Source of the DNA: Ligustrum vulgare
Taxonomy: Eukaryota; Streptophyta; Magnoliopsida; Lamiales; Oleaceae
Direction of reading: 5' to 3'
Length of the DNA stretch: 64,000 nt
NCBI GenBank assembly: GCA_963555705.1
Contig: OY743171.1
Location: 15,065,352 to 15,129,351 of the forward strand
Shown: positions 1 through 10,135 of the stretch, in pieces
Layout of the letters: each line of letters begins with the position of its first letter
Position numbering within the stretch: position 1 is the stretch's first letter
The notes under the pieces: generated by a model
Seen by the model: the letters and a program-made list of their open reading frames with translations, nothing else
The model's database searches: none
What the model was told of the DNA's origin: nothing
Made by a program: the position numbers and the translations under genes

Positions 1-367
1 AAATCCCATAGACTATAGAGAAAATACTAATAATGAACTTCTATCCAACCCAAGTTTCTACCATTTGAATTATCCCACAAAGAGTTCACAAGAAACTACA
101 AAGATAAAGCTCTCAAATTCTCTCTAATTAGTCTCACATAAGATTCACAACATTTTGGCTCCCTAATACACATATTTATAGGTAAAAACAACCCCTAGAA
201 TATATAGAATTTGTATCCAAGTAAGTTTCCTTATTGAAGTAGAATACCAAAATAAAGTCTTTTATTTTTATTTTCACCTTTAACTTAGTTTCCAAGTCAA
301 CTACTTTAATAGGGAAATCAATTGTCCAAGATATTCACATTCTTAATTTGGGTCAAATATCCCAACA
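1..367 (-). repeat. 3' LTR of copia A, partial
   Basis: The sequence matches positions 1,752-2,114 of the 5' LTR and ends in cccaaca, the complement of the TGTTGGG start of the LTR. Next to it lies the purine-rich tract (minus strand AAGGTGGAGAT) expected immediately upstream of a 3' LTR. About 170 bases of this LTR lie left of the window. Confidence 0.85.
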
Positions 368-818
368 ATCTCCACCTTGACACAAATTCATCTGAGCCAA
401 AATATTCAAAAAAAATAATTAATCATTGGGTAAATAGGTAAGCTTTTTCACTTTGACGATCCCATATTCCACCATATGAGTATAATCACTCATAATTATC
501 AACGAATCCCGAGCTTTTCATCGGCCCATGTCGAAACAAAATTGTTGAAAAACTATGGTGCAACTCCTATTGTTTGATTTTCCATAGGAGCCCATCAGCC
601 ATCTACATCAATTTAACCACACAACTTGCATCCAAGTCAAACCAATGCTGTGTGCAAACACATGCACCCACCAGTAAGAGCACATCCTCTATTATAGCAA
701 CTGGAATTATGCCATGAGGATGTCACATCTTACTCAGAGTACATCATCACCGCTCTCCACCAGGAGAGTTGCATTGTCTACCTTCGAGCAGTCAGCCGAG
801 TCTGCTCCACCTTTTAGA
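368..818 (-). other. Copia A internal remnant without pol
   Basis: On the minus strand this stretch runs from the end of the Gag zinc knuckle to the polypurine tract. It has stops in every frame and no protease, integrase or RT motif. It looks like the join left by loss of nearly the whole pol gene. Confidence 0.6.
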
Positions 819-1530
819 CAGTTTCTTCTTACGTGACTGAATTGTCCACAGTTCCAACATACAACCTTCTTCTTCATGGAGTTACCCCTCTTTCATTTTT
901 CAGTAACAAGCAAATTATTTCCAGATAAATTATCGCCTCTACCTAATCTCTGTTCTTTAGAGATCAACTTACTTGTAACTTCTGCAAAGTCCATCGTTTC
1001 TTTCCCATACATCAAAATCGGCTTGATGTGCTCAAACGTGGATGGAAGAGACCAGATGAGCCTCAACACTTTATCCTCATCTTCAACTTTGATTCCAATA
1101 GATTCCAGTTCAGAAACAATCCCGTTAAGAAAACTAAGATGGTCGGAGATTTTTGTACCTGCGCTCATTCTCAACGAATGAAACTGTTCCTTGAGATACA
1201 AGCGATTTGACAAGTTCTTAGTTTGATACAACTCTTCCAGTTTTTCCCAAAGTTCCTTAGCAGTAGATATCTCATGAATATTTGTAAGAACATTATTGGC
1301 CAAACAAAGTCGTATTGTACTAGCAGCTCTCAAATACAATTCTTCCCAATCTTCATCACTCTTGCTGGATTCAGTTTCTTTTTCTTTTCCTTTGTCAAAA
1401 CTCTCGGTTGGTTTCTCTTTCAAAGCTTTGTGCAGACCCGCCTGGAGTAAAATATCCTTGACTTGTACTTGCCACAAGCCAAATTAATTTTTCCATCAAA
1501 TTTCTCCACGTCGTACTTGACATACATATT
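819..1530 (-). pseudogene. Copia A Gag (capsid plus CCHC nucleocapsid), broken
   Basis: This is a Gag polyprotein remnant of the UBN2/Retrotran_gag_2 type. The N-terminal part (MYVKYDVEKFDGKIN) starts near 1,530. A one-base loss near 1,487 shifts the frame, and the main open stretch (1,477-893) carries the family's AKELWEKLEELYQ-type core and the DKVLRLIWSLP region. One in-frame TGA at 893-895 separates it from a zinc knuckle in the same frame at 860-819 (CWNCGQFSHVRRNC, CX2CX4HX4C). Gag would form the cytoplasmic virus-like particle and bind element RNA. One frameshift and one stop make it non-functional. Confidence 0.8.
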
Positions 1531-1566
1531 TTCTTTTGCTCCAATAAAATCTTCGGACCACCTGAC

Positions 1567-1580
1567 GCTCTGATACCACT
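1567..1580 (-). other. Primer-binding site of copia A
   Basis: The minus strand reads AGTGGTATCAGAGC directly after the 5' LTR. This is complementary to the 3' end of initiator tRNA-Met, the usual primer of plant copia elements. It fixes the LTR boundary and the orientation. Confidence 0.85.
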
Positions 1581-2114
1581 TGTTGGGAATTACACGTTGA
1601 TTCCCCTTCTTTAACCCACAGGATCTTTTTGTGTTCAAGAAATAATTGAGCAACAAGAAAATAAATAACAACGACGCAAAATTTTCAGATCACCAAAATC
1701 TTTCACTATATAATAAATTATTACAATTATATAGAATTTCACTCACCAACCCAATCCCATAGATTACAAAGAAAATACTAATAATGAACTTCTATCTAAC
1801 CCAAGTTTCTACCCTTTGAATTATCCCACAAAGAGTTCACAAAAAATTACAAAGATAAAACTCTCAAATTCTCTCCAATTAGTCTCACATAAGATTCACA
1901 ATATTATAGCTCCCTAATACACATATTTATAGGTAAAAACACGCCCTAGAATATGTAGAATTTGTATCCAAGTTTCCTTATTGAAGTAGAATACCAAAAT
2001 AAAGTCTTTTATTTTCCTCTTCACCTTTAACTTGGTTCCCAAGTCAACCACTTTAATAGGAAAATCAATTGTCCAAGATATTCACATTCTTAATTTGGGT
2101 CAAATATCCCAACA
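1581..2114 (-). repeat. 5' LTR of copia A
   Basis: The LTR is 534 bases and has inverted ends TGTTGGGA...TCCCAACA. On the minus strand a TATA-like CCTATAAATATG lies near 1,920-1,935. It starts exactly where the PBS ends. Confidence 0.85.
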
Positions 2115-2392
2115 ACATGTGGGGAAAATTTATGCAATTTGAACTTAGGAATGACTTGTAAATCCCTTAACTTAGATCATTAGACATCCTGTCTCTAAAA
2201 TAGAACCAAGCATGCTCAAAATGCAAGTTTGGGGGGTAGAATGATTGGAATGTTCATGTGTTGATGAGTTGGAGGTCTGTGGTTCTTGGTTTTGCACTTT
2301 AGTTAAGATGATTTGGTTAACGGGTATAAACCATAACCAACATAAAAATAGAAAAATGCTGAAGGTCTTATTCTACACTTCAAATGCCTTTT

Positions 2393-2681
2393 TGACTCAA
2401 GCAAGTAAGCTTTAAGGGTCTTTCAAACCTGGTACCCTAAACTCAATTGAGTTGGGAGCGATCAGCAAAAAGCTCGTTACAGAGGTCAATTAGAAAGCAA
2501 GTAAGGAAAGTGGACTTACACATAAGACAATCAAACAACTTTAAATTTTCTTTGTTGCCTTTGTGACTCGGGTAATTAAGTCCGAGGGGTTCTCTGAACT
2601 TGATGCCCTAAAGTCGTTTGGCTTAGGAGTCATCGACCCAAAACTCGCTACAGGGGTCACATAGAAAGCAAATGAGAAAAG
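2393..2681 (+). repeat. Two diverged tandem units, 171-base period
   Basis: Unit 1 (2,393-2,511) and unit 2 (2,564-2,681) share an order of short blocks: tgactc, aagtaag or taattaag, accctaaa or gccctaaa, a ttggg/tagg block, aaaa-ctcg-tac, aggggtcac or agaggtcaat, and a tagaaagcaa block. They are clearly homologous but much mutated, as for tandem repeats in the 3' untranslated part of Tat-type elements. Confidence 0.65.
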
Positions 2682-3266
2682 TATTGCATAAAGATGGTAA
2701 GAGATAAGGACATAAAAGAAAAAGAAAAGAAAAATTCGTCCATAAAAAAAAATTGTTTGGTATAAGCTTTGTTGACTAAACTATGGAGATAAAATGTGTA
2801 AAATTGGGGATTGCTTACTTTTGACTTGTTGTGTATTCATATTTCTAATTCTCACTATCTTGTGTCGAAAAAGCAAAGAAAATATTGAGAAATCACCTTA
2901 GATAAAAACTAGGGGATGTGAGAGAAAAGCCGTAAGTTGTGATCATCCATGAGCGTTGAAAAGAAAATCATTAGATAAATAGGGTTGACCACATGGGATT
3001 TGAGCTTGATATTGCATAAAGAGCTGCACATTTTTAATTATATCGTTGCATGAGTAGGAGTTTGACAATGGCTATTCACAAACACATTTGAAAATCTAGC
3101 ATGAAATAACTATAATTATTTTGCTTTATTGTTCATAACTCTTATTGAAGTAAAAATTCATTTGAATTATTGAGGCATATGGTAAACATGTTGACATGAC
3201 AAGAATATTTGTACTTTGCTATTTTTGATTCATTAGTTTCATTCTATCTTATTCGAGGACGAACAA

Positions 3267-3286
3267 GAGTTTAAGTTTGGAGGGTT
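3267..3286 (+). other. Polypurine tract before the gypsy LTR
   Basis: gagtttaagtttggagggtt directly precedes the LTR start TGATAAG. A purine-rich run at this spot primes plus-strand synthesis in LTR elements. Confidence 0.6.
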
Positions 3287-5626
3287 TGATAAGTATGTTC
3301 GTACTTATCTTGGTCTTAAATTTAGGCAATTGTAAGTGATTTAAGATATGATATTTCTAACTATGTGTTGCTTTTATTTGTTTTAGGAAAAACTCGATTT
3401 TGGATGCGTTTGGAGGTGCAACGAAGAAAATGGACTAAAATCATGCACGAAGGACAAAATTGCAAACAATTCATATATGAGACGGGAGACAAAATAAAGA
3501 ACAAAGATGCTAATGATTATTGCATAATTGAAGAGATCCAAAGATCAACTTGAATTATTTGAGAAAATTGAGGTCTTACAAGCTAAACCTACAGCCTATT
3601 TATAATTGGGCTTTAAACATCAATTGAAAAAAAGACTCCTATTTGGCATGAATTGTGGTGAGTCAGCCGCCATATTTTAGAGGAGAGTTTTGGTTGGAAT
3701 TAAGGGGAGAAGTCAGCAGATTGTGAGGGAGTCAGTGGAGGCATTAACAGAAAAAAACACTTCTTGGGGGAATTAATCGGAGTGGCTGGGTTTGCAAAGG
3801 AGAATTGGTAGCAGGTGAAATAGAAAGAAGTGGGACTCCTTGTGAATCGGAAGTGACGGTGGAGCAATTGAGGAGACAAAAGGTTGGGAAGGAATTATTT
3901 GGTTGGTTTCCTAGTGAGTGGAAGGATTTAAGAGAGAAATATATACATATTCGACAGCTTGGAATTGAGGGAGAGGCACGACTAGGAATAAAAGGTGGCG
4001 GCTGCTGGGCTTAAAGGAAGAGATGGCAGACTTGGATCAAAAGAGCAGTATTGGAGTTTCTTTTGTGCTTTCAATCGGGTGATGACAATCAATTATTTTA
4101 TTGATTATTCATCAATTAATATGCTAGGCTAATCTTTTTATGTATTGGATGAAGATGAAGCGTGTTTACGAATTTCTTGTGTTGTCTTGATTGATCTTGC
4201 ATGCTTTATTGTTATTATTTGATTAATTGGCCACCAATTAAATATATCGTTGCCTTTTGTAGTCTTAGAAAAGTCACAATAAGTTGGAACATTGCATGAT
4301 CAACACGTGAACACTAGATGTTAGGAATAACACTATGACATGCAATCTAATGGATAATCGAGTGATTTAATGCAAACTAAGCATTCGTATTTGGACTAGG
4401 AATAGATTCAGATCATGTTTAGGATATATTTAATTTGTCTTGGAAAAGAATTAATTGCATGTGAATTATCGATTGTCAAGTAATGCTTGAATGATTTAAA
4501 CAACAAAATTGTTGAATTGAGATAGGTGATAACAAGTGGATTCGAATTCCAATACATGCTCCCCATTCATATTTACTACCCAATATTTTTATTTATTTTA
4601 GTTATTCATTGCAATTTTTAGTTAGAATAGACAAACAAACCATCTTTTTATTTTGTGTTTCAGCTAATTGGATCGACGATAAACTAATAATTAAGACTAA
4701 AACTTATTCTTCGTGGGAACGATACTCTCGACTCATCACAATTATTACTTGTCAACGATCCCGTGCACTTGTGGGTTAGGCTGGGTGTTTACCGTTTCGG
4801 TTCGGTTATTAAAAGAACCAAAACCGAACCGAAACTTTCGGTTCAGTTCTTTCAAAGACAAGAACCGAACGGTTTCGGTTTCGATTTGGTTTTCGGTTAT
4901 TTTTCGGTTTTTGTTCGGTTCTAACTAAAAAAAATTAAATTTGATGCAAATACAAAAAAAAAAAATCTAATTGTTTGCAAAAATTAAAGGTAAATACAAC
5001 CAAATAAAATTTTCAATTAAAATTAAAGTCCAAATTCATGTATTACCACGAATGTTAATCTCAAAATCTTGATAGTTAAAATCTTTTTTTTACTCTAAAA
5101 CCATTCTTATTTGAAAAGGATATCACGTCGAGGAAGTAAGAACATTTGAATCTCATTAAAAGTAAATTCCACAAAATAATAATACTATAATAGTGTATGA
5201 AATAACTTAAAAGTAAATTATTAAATTCCATAATAATAGTGTATCAAACAGACAACATTTCATACACTGTCTAAGTATCTATACATTAAAGTGTGGTTCT
5301 ACTTGGATAATATTGTGAGTAATGGATTTTTAATTAAAATACTACCAATATAAACAACATTTCTCAAAGGGAAAAATTGTGAGTAAATTTATACTCCTCT
5401 GACCCATTGTCTACAAATTAAAGCATGAATATAAATATATTTTGTTGTATAATTCAATGAAAAATTCAAAAAATAAATATTTTTATCGGTTTTGATTTCG
5501 GTTTTGATTTTAAGAACCAATCGGTTTCGATTTTGATTTTTTTTTTCAAGAACCAAAATATTTCGGTTTTTTCGGTTCGGTTTACTCGGTTCCGATTTTT
5601 TTGTCCACCCCTACTTGTGGGATTCA
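3287..5626 (+). repeat. Tat-like gypsy LTR, interrupted by a MITE
   Basis: The LTR begins TGATAAG after the polypurine tract. It ends with the block cgatcccgtgcacttgtggg and then attca, where the MITE interrupts between 4,776 and 5,613. Without the MITE and one duplicated site it is about 1.49 kb. Its 3' half matches degenerate LTR DNA at 47,990-48,600 in the order of short blocks (accaattaa, ccttttgt, gattaacac or gatcaacac, and the terminal acttgt-aacgatc). No second LTR is present, so it may be a 3' LTR of a truncated copy. The end at 5,626 is the first CA after the terminal block and is tentative. Confidence 0.6.
4776..5613. mobile_element. hAT-type MITE (838 bp) with 8-bp target-site duplication
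   Basis: The perfect 8-bp direct repeat cttgtggg flanks the element at 4,768-4,775 and 5,614-5,621. Its ends read (t)taggctggg...cacccta, close to the TAGGGGTGG termini of Ac-like hAT elements. Both subterminal regions are packed with cggttcggtt/aaccgaaccg motifs in opposite orientation. The centre is AT-rich and codes for nothing, so it is non-autonomous. The 8-bp duplication and end sequence fit hAT and no other superfamily. Confidence 0.85.
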
Positions 5627-6600
5627 ATCGAAGAGTCTACTGTAAACAGATCTTGTCCTCTGTTCCCTTCCTTTCCTAAACCATTCTGGATAGCCGTGAA
5701 TTTTAAAGCATCTCTCTTTATTATGCCCAATCATTTTGCAGTAATCGCAATACAGATTAGCTTTCTCCTACGTAATAAGTCTATCATTAGGTCACATGCC
5801 TCTTCCAGTTCCACGACCAAAACCTCCTCCTCTATTATATCCTTACGTTTTAATCATTAATGCTGCATTTTCACCTGTGTCTGGGTATGCCTGATGTATA
5901 ACTCGTTGTTTCCTAACTCTTAAAATCATGGAGTATGCCTTGTTTACTGAAGGTAAGGGATCCATCACTCGAATCTGATCTCAGATATGATCAAAGGAGT
6001 CATTCAACCCCATGAGAAATTGAATCAGCCTGTTAAATGTGTTTAACTCAGCTACTTTTTTAGCTGCTCCACAGCTACAAACTGGTATTGATAGTAAACA
6101 ATTCAGTAAATCCCATAGTTTTTTAAGTTTTGTGTAGTACATCATCACAGGAATAATACCTTGATTTATACAACTAAATTCTCTCTGCAGTTGGTATAGA
6201 AGTGGTCCATCAGACTCTCCAAATCTCTCTTCCAGCTCAATCCAAAGTTCTCTAGCCGAAGCGGTGTATAGAAAACATCAACTATATCCTTGGAGATTGA
6301 ATTGAGGATCCAAGATATAATAATGCAATCAACTTGTTTCCATTTATCATAATTAGCAGAATTCTCACCTGGTTTCTCCAACTTTCCATTTATAAATCCT
6401 AGCTTATTTTTAGCTCCAAGTGTTATCTTTATAGATCGATTCCTGCTTAAGTAATTGTTTCCAATCAGAGGAGAACTCACCAGTAACATTCTGGGTGATC
6501 GAATCCTTGTAGTTGCAAACGTTCGTGTTCCAAATTTTCTGTGGTTTTTGCTATGTTCTTCGTGATTGGGTCTCCTTCCATTATTTGGAATTAAAGCTGT
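5627..6600 (-). pseudogene. Copia gag fragment with CCHC zinc knuckle
   Basis: On the minus strand a gag start codon lies near 6,580, shortly after a PBS. A frameshift follows near 6,490. An open stretch (6,489-6,166) carries SRNRSIKITLGAKNKLGF and WKQVDCIIISWILNSI, typical of the N-terminal half of copia Gag. A later segment around 5,700-5,740 reads CDYCKMIGHNKERC (CX2CX4HX4C) followed by the HGYPEWF motif seen after Gag zinc knuckles in several plant copia lineages. The fragment stops near the end of the gypsy LTR; no pol follows. It is decayed and truncated. Confidence 0.75.
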
Positions 6601-6820
6601 GGTTTTGATACCATGAATGGATCTAGATTTGATTTAGAGAGGAAACTTCTCTATTTTAATATATCAAATCTGAATTACATTAAATGAAAAGCAAGCTATT
6701 TATACTACTAAAGCTATTGTCCAAAAAGTTTAAAAAGAAAGAAAACAGAAAAACTGAAATATAAAACGCTGACTAATAGGAAAATGACATGTCATCAACT
6801 AATGCCATGCCAAATATCAC
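6601..6820 (-). repeat. PBS and probable short 5' LTR of the gag fragment
   Basis: The minus strand of 6,601-6,613 reads TGGTATCAAAACC, a tRNA-Met-type PBS, preceded by CCATTCA as an LTR end. A TATA-like stretch (tttatactac complement) lies near 6,700. The upstream LTR boundary is not certain; TGATATTTGGC at 6,820 is one candidate. There is no second LTR to compare. Confidence 0.45.
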
Positions 6821-6881
6821 TTCAAAATGAAACCATCTTTAATTGATGAATAAATCAAACTATCATATTCAATATTCATAC

Positions 6882-7104
6882 CTGCATAAAACTTCCAATG
6901 TTTTCTATTAAAGCTCCTTTAATGGGAGGCATATCGACCGAATAATTCTAATGATGATTCTGGAGGCCACCGGTGTCATCCTAGACCAATACGGTTAGCA
7001 TTGTGGGATCAGTGTGCTTCTCCATACCAAGTCTTGTCAGGTTCAGGACATGCCTAATAATATAGACATGACAAAGTCTCACTTTTCATGAGAATTGCAT
7101 CTTT
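6882..7104 (-). pseudogene. 2-oxoglutarate/Fe(II) dioxygenase pseudogene, catalytic part
   Basis: Minus-strand translation, with one frame change near 7,020, gives LSCLYY then a stop then ACPEPDKT, followed by GMEKHTDPTML, DDTGGLQNHH and DMPPIKGALIENIG. These are hallmarks of the 2OG-Fe(II) dioxygenase core (ACC-oxidase-homolog or flavonoid-type group): YYPACPEP, the iron-binding HxD in KHTDP, the GGLQ turn, and the PP-GALIxNIG block. Three in-frame stops replace codons in YYP, LVQDD and the HHQN segment. The exon ends at ATGCAG followed by GTATGA, a splice donor at the position used in this family. It continues from the piece at 12,301-12,410; copia B separates them. Confidence 0.85.
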
Positions 7105-7625
7105 TGTTGTGATTCTCTGATCACGAAAGAGGAATTTAAAAGAGAAGAAAATAATTCCATTTCTACTCGAATAGAGTTTTTTTACAAGAGTCGATACACT
7201 CAATTGCAAATACACAAATAACCTCTCTCTCTTTCTAAACTCTTCCTCTCTTTCTCTCTTATTTCTTGGAGTATCTCTCAATGGATAATCTCTCTTTCTA
7301 TCTCTCTTGGATAAAAGAAAATTACATAAGAGAAAACTTATATTTACATAAGAGGCAAGCTCATGTATTTATAGACTACATCCACCTCCATTGGAGAGGA
7401 GAAAATCAAGTTGTCGTTGACCATGAGTTGGATATTAGTTGGCTATGATAAGGTGATAAGAGGATAAGGTGATAAGGTTTGAATATTCAAATTCCTTAAT
7501 CACCAAGTAACTTCACCAATTCCATGCATGCAAAGTTGATGATCTTCCACAACTTTCTATATCAATCCATGTATGGAGGTGGGAAATTTGAGGTTGGATA
7601 ATTAAAAATACAGTTGGACTTATCA
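7105..7625 (-). repeat. 3' LTR of copia B
   Basis: The LTR runs TGTTGTGATT...GGACTTATCA and is 521 bases. It pairs with the copy at 11,761-12,300. The polypurine tract (minus GGAGGGGGAGAAT) abuts it. The pol stop codon TGA overlaps its first bases at 7,623-7,625. Confidence 0.9.
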
Positions 7626-9383
7626 ATTCTCCCCCTCCAGCTGCATTTGAGGCAATTGTAATCTGCCAACCATTACAGCTATGTCTCTGTATAGCTCTAG
7701 CTTCTCCTTTGAAACCACCTTTGTCAACATGTCCGCTGGATTCTCCTTTGTGTGGATCTTCACTAATCTCAATAGTTGTTGATCCATCACTTCTTGTACC
7801 CAATGATAACAAATGTCAATGTGCTTTGTACGAGAATGATACATTGAGTTCTTACTCAAGTCCAGAGCACTCTGGCTATCACAATGTACTCTATAGTCAT
7901 TCTGCTTGATTCCCAATTCTTGAAGAAATCTCTTTAGCCACAACATTTCTTTTCCAGCTTCTGCTGTTGCAATGTATTCTGCTTCTGTTGTGGATAAAGC
8001 AACAAACTTCTGTAGTCTTGATTGCCATGACACAGCTCCCCCTACAAAAGTGTATAGGAATCCTGATGTAGATTTCCTTCCATCAAGATCTCCAGTCATA
8101 TCTGAATCTGTATAGCCTTCCAAGATCGGATCAGCTCCCCCATAGCACAGACATGTCTTTAATGTACCTTTGAGGTACCTGAGAATCCACTTGACTGCCT
8201 CCCAATGTTCCTTTCCTGGATTAGAAAGAAAATGACTCACCATGCCAATCACATGAGCAATATCGGGCCTGGTACACACCATTGCATACATTAGGCTTCC
8301 TACTGCTGAAGAATATGGTACTGATGACATTTCCTCTATCTCTTTCTTGGATGAGGGAGATGAACTCTTGCTCAACTTGAAGTGGTTGGCTAGTGGAATG
8401 CTGACATATTTTGCGTTGTGCATGTTGAATCTCATGACTACTCGTTCAACGTACTTTTCTTGAGATAGACACAACATATGCTTTTTCCTATCTCGAATTA
8501 TATGCATTCCCAAAATTTGTTGAGCTGGGCCTAAGTCCTTCATGTCAAAGGCCATCGAGAGTTCCTTCTTCAGCTTGCTAATTTCTGTTGCATGTTTTCC
8601 AACGATCAACATGTCGTCTACATTTAGTAGAAGAGCAACAAAATTACCATTTGGAAATTTTTGAATATAAACACACTGATCTGCAGCAGTTCTTTTATAT
8701 CCTTGATTCACCATGAACAAGTCAAATTTCTTGTACCATTGTCGTGGTGCTTGCTTCAGGCCGTACAAGCTCTTTTTGAGTTTACAAACAAGTTTTTCTT
8801 TTCCTAAAACCTCAAAACCTTCTGGCTGCTCCATATAGATTTCTTCATGTAAATCACCATGAAGAAATGCTGTCTTAACATCCATCTGCTCAAGCTCTAA
8901 ATCCAAACTGGCTACTAATCCAAGAATAACTCGAATTGAGGCCATCTTTACAACTAGTGAAAATATTTCGTCAAAGTCTACTCCCTTTTTCTGTAGAAAT
9001 CCTTTGACAACCAACCGAGCTTTATGCTTCACTATTTTTCCGCTGCCATATTTCTTGAGCTTGAACACCCATTTATTTTGTAGTGCCTTCTTTCCTTTTG
9101 GAAGTGTGACCAACTCATATGTCTGATTTTTCTGCAATGATTCCATCTCATCCTTCATTGTTTGCAACTATTTATCTTTATCCACATGAGATTGTGCTTC
9201 CTGGAAACTCTCTGGTTCCCCTTCATCAGTAAGCAGAATGTACTCAGACTGTAAATACCTTGTTGAGGGAATTCAACCTCGCTCAGATCTTCGTAATTGT
9301 GGATTTTGACTTTCAGGGCGTACACCATCATCTAAAACTTGTGATGGTCCTGCAGCTTCTAGTGAAGAGGGTTGTGGCTCCCC
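7623..9383 (-). pseudogene. Copia B reverse transcriptase and RNase H
   Basis: The open stretch 9,167-7,623 (514 codons) spans the RT and RNase H of the polyprotein. RT signs are NKWVFKLK, KARLVVKGF, QMDVKTAFLHGDL and SLYGLKQAPRQWY. The RT catalytic motif reads NVDDM where the family has YVDDM. RNase H signs are GYTDSDMTGDLDGRKSTSG, SWQSRLQK, ALSTTEAEY and HSRTKHIDI. Upstream in the same frame, 9,168-9,383 encodes the acidic linker and QLRRSERG segment, with a TGA at 9,273-9,275 (an Arg CGA position) and a TAG at 9,168-9,170. The protein would copy element RNA into cDNA inside cytoplasmic particles. Confidence 0.9.
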
Positions 9384-10135
9384 CTAATCAATATCCTCTT
9401 CTTCATCCTCATTTTCTGTTTCTGGCATTTCCTCACGCACCGCATCATTATCTGTGGCAAATTGTGTTGGCGCAGGGTCTGGAACAATATCCTGTGCACT
9501 GGAATAAGGACTAGAAGATGCTGTGGGTTTTTCAATATCTTCTAATGTTTGGTTTTCATGAAACACCACATCCCTACTTCTGATAACCGTTTTTACCTTT
9601 GGGTCCCATAATCTGTATCTGAATTCTTCATCTCCATAGCCTATAAAGATGCATGGAGTAGTCCTTGCATCGAGCTTCTTTCTGAGCTCCTTGGATACAT
9701 GTACAAAGGCTAAACAACCAAATACACTCAAGTGAGAATAGGAGGGATTCTTACCGGACCATATTTTCTCCGGAATTTCAAAATTTAACGGTACTGATAG
9801 TGATCTGTTAATCAGGTAGCAGGCGGCTCGAACAACTTCTCCCCACAATGACTTTGGCAGCTTAGCCATACTGAGCATACTTCTGACCTTTTCCATAATT
9901 GTTCGATTCATTCTCTCGGCTACTTCATTATGTTGTGGGTACGTGAGACTGTCTTTTCATGTCGAATGCCATTTCGTCTACAATAGGCGTCAAACTCCTT
10001 GGATATGTACTCGCCTCTATTATCTGAACGGAGACACTTCAGCTTCTTTCCTGTTTCACGCTCCACCATGACATGGAACAATTTGAAGTAATCCAATACT
10101 TGATCCTTTGTCCTCAAGAAATACACCCACACCTT
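9384..10135 (-). pseudogene. Copia B integrase catalytic core and C-terminal part
   Basis: Two reading-frame pieces lie here. 10,132-9,920 has VWVYFLRTKD and LRSDNRGEY, the second catalytic Asp with Gly-to-Arg beside it. 9,911-9,384 starts in ERMNRTIMEKVRSML, after the catalytic Glu region, and continues through GEVVRAACYLINRS and FGCLAFVHV to an acidic tail (EEEDID). A frameshift near 9,920-9,945 separates them. A TGA at 10,136-10,138 cuts the first piece from the upstream polyprotein, and a TAG at 9,384-9,386 ends the second. Integrase would insert the cDNA into nuclear DNA. Confidence 0.88.

Larger units (their letters stand above)
1..2114 (-). mobile_element. Copia A: internally deleted Ty1/copia element (left end outside window)
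   Basis: The element reads on the minus strand from a 5' LTR (1,581-2,114), through a PBS and a gag gene, to a polypurine tract (368-385) and a 3' LTR that runs off the window. The two LTRs align over their whole shared length with scattered mismatches, so this is an old insertion. Protease, integrase and reverse transcriptase are absent: only about 450 bases separate the Gag zinc knuckle from the polypurine tract. It is therefore a deletion derivative that could move only with help from a full-length relative. It sits in the 3' internal region of a Tat-like gypsy element. The right flank is acatg (2,115-2,119), but the matching left duplication lies outside the window. Confidence 0.85.
2115..3286 (+). 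mobile_element. 3' internal region of a Tat-like Ty3/gypsy element
   Basis: This AT-rich, mostly non-coding DNA leads into a conserved-looking tail, attcgaggacgaacaagag followed by a purine-rich tract and an LTR start. Long non-coding 3' regions with short tandem units are typical of Tat/Athila-lineage gypsy elements. The left part of the element lies beyond copia A, outside the window. No pol motif is visible here. Confidence 0.6.

Noticed and set aside
1567..1580. tRNA-Met-like sequences at several sites
   Set aside because: They are 12-14-base primer-binding sites next to LTRs, not tRNA genes.
3805..4014. 69-codon ORF in the gypsy LTR
   Set aside because: Located wholly in LTR DNA; no similarity and no promoter context of its own.
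7266..7448. A 60-codon plus-strand ORF present in both copia B LTRs (also 11,941-12,123)
   Set aside because: It is antisense to the element, its two copies simply reflect LTR duplication, and it has no family resemblance.
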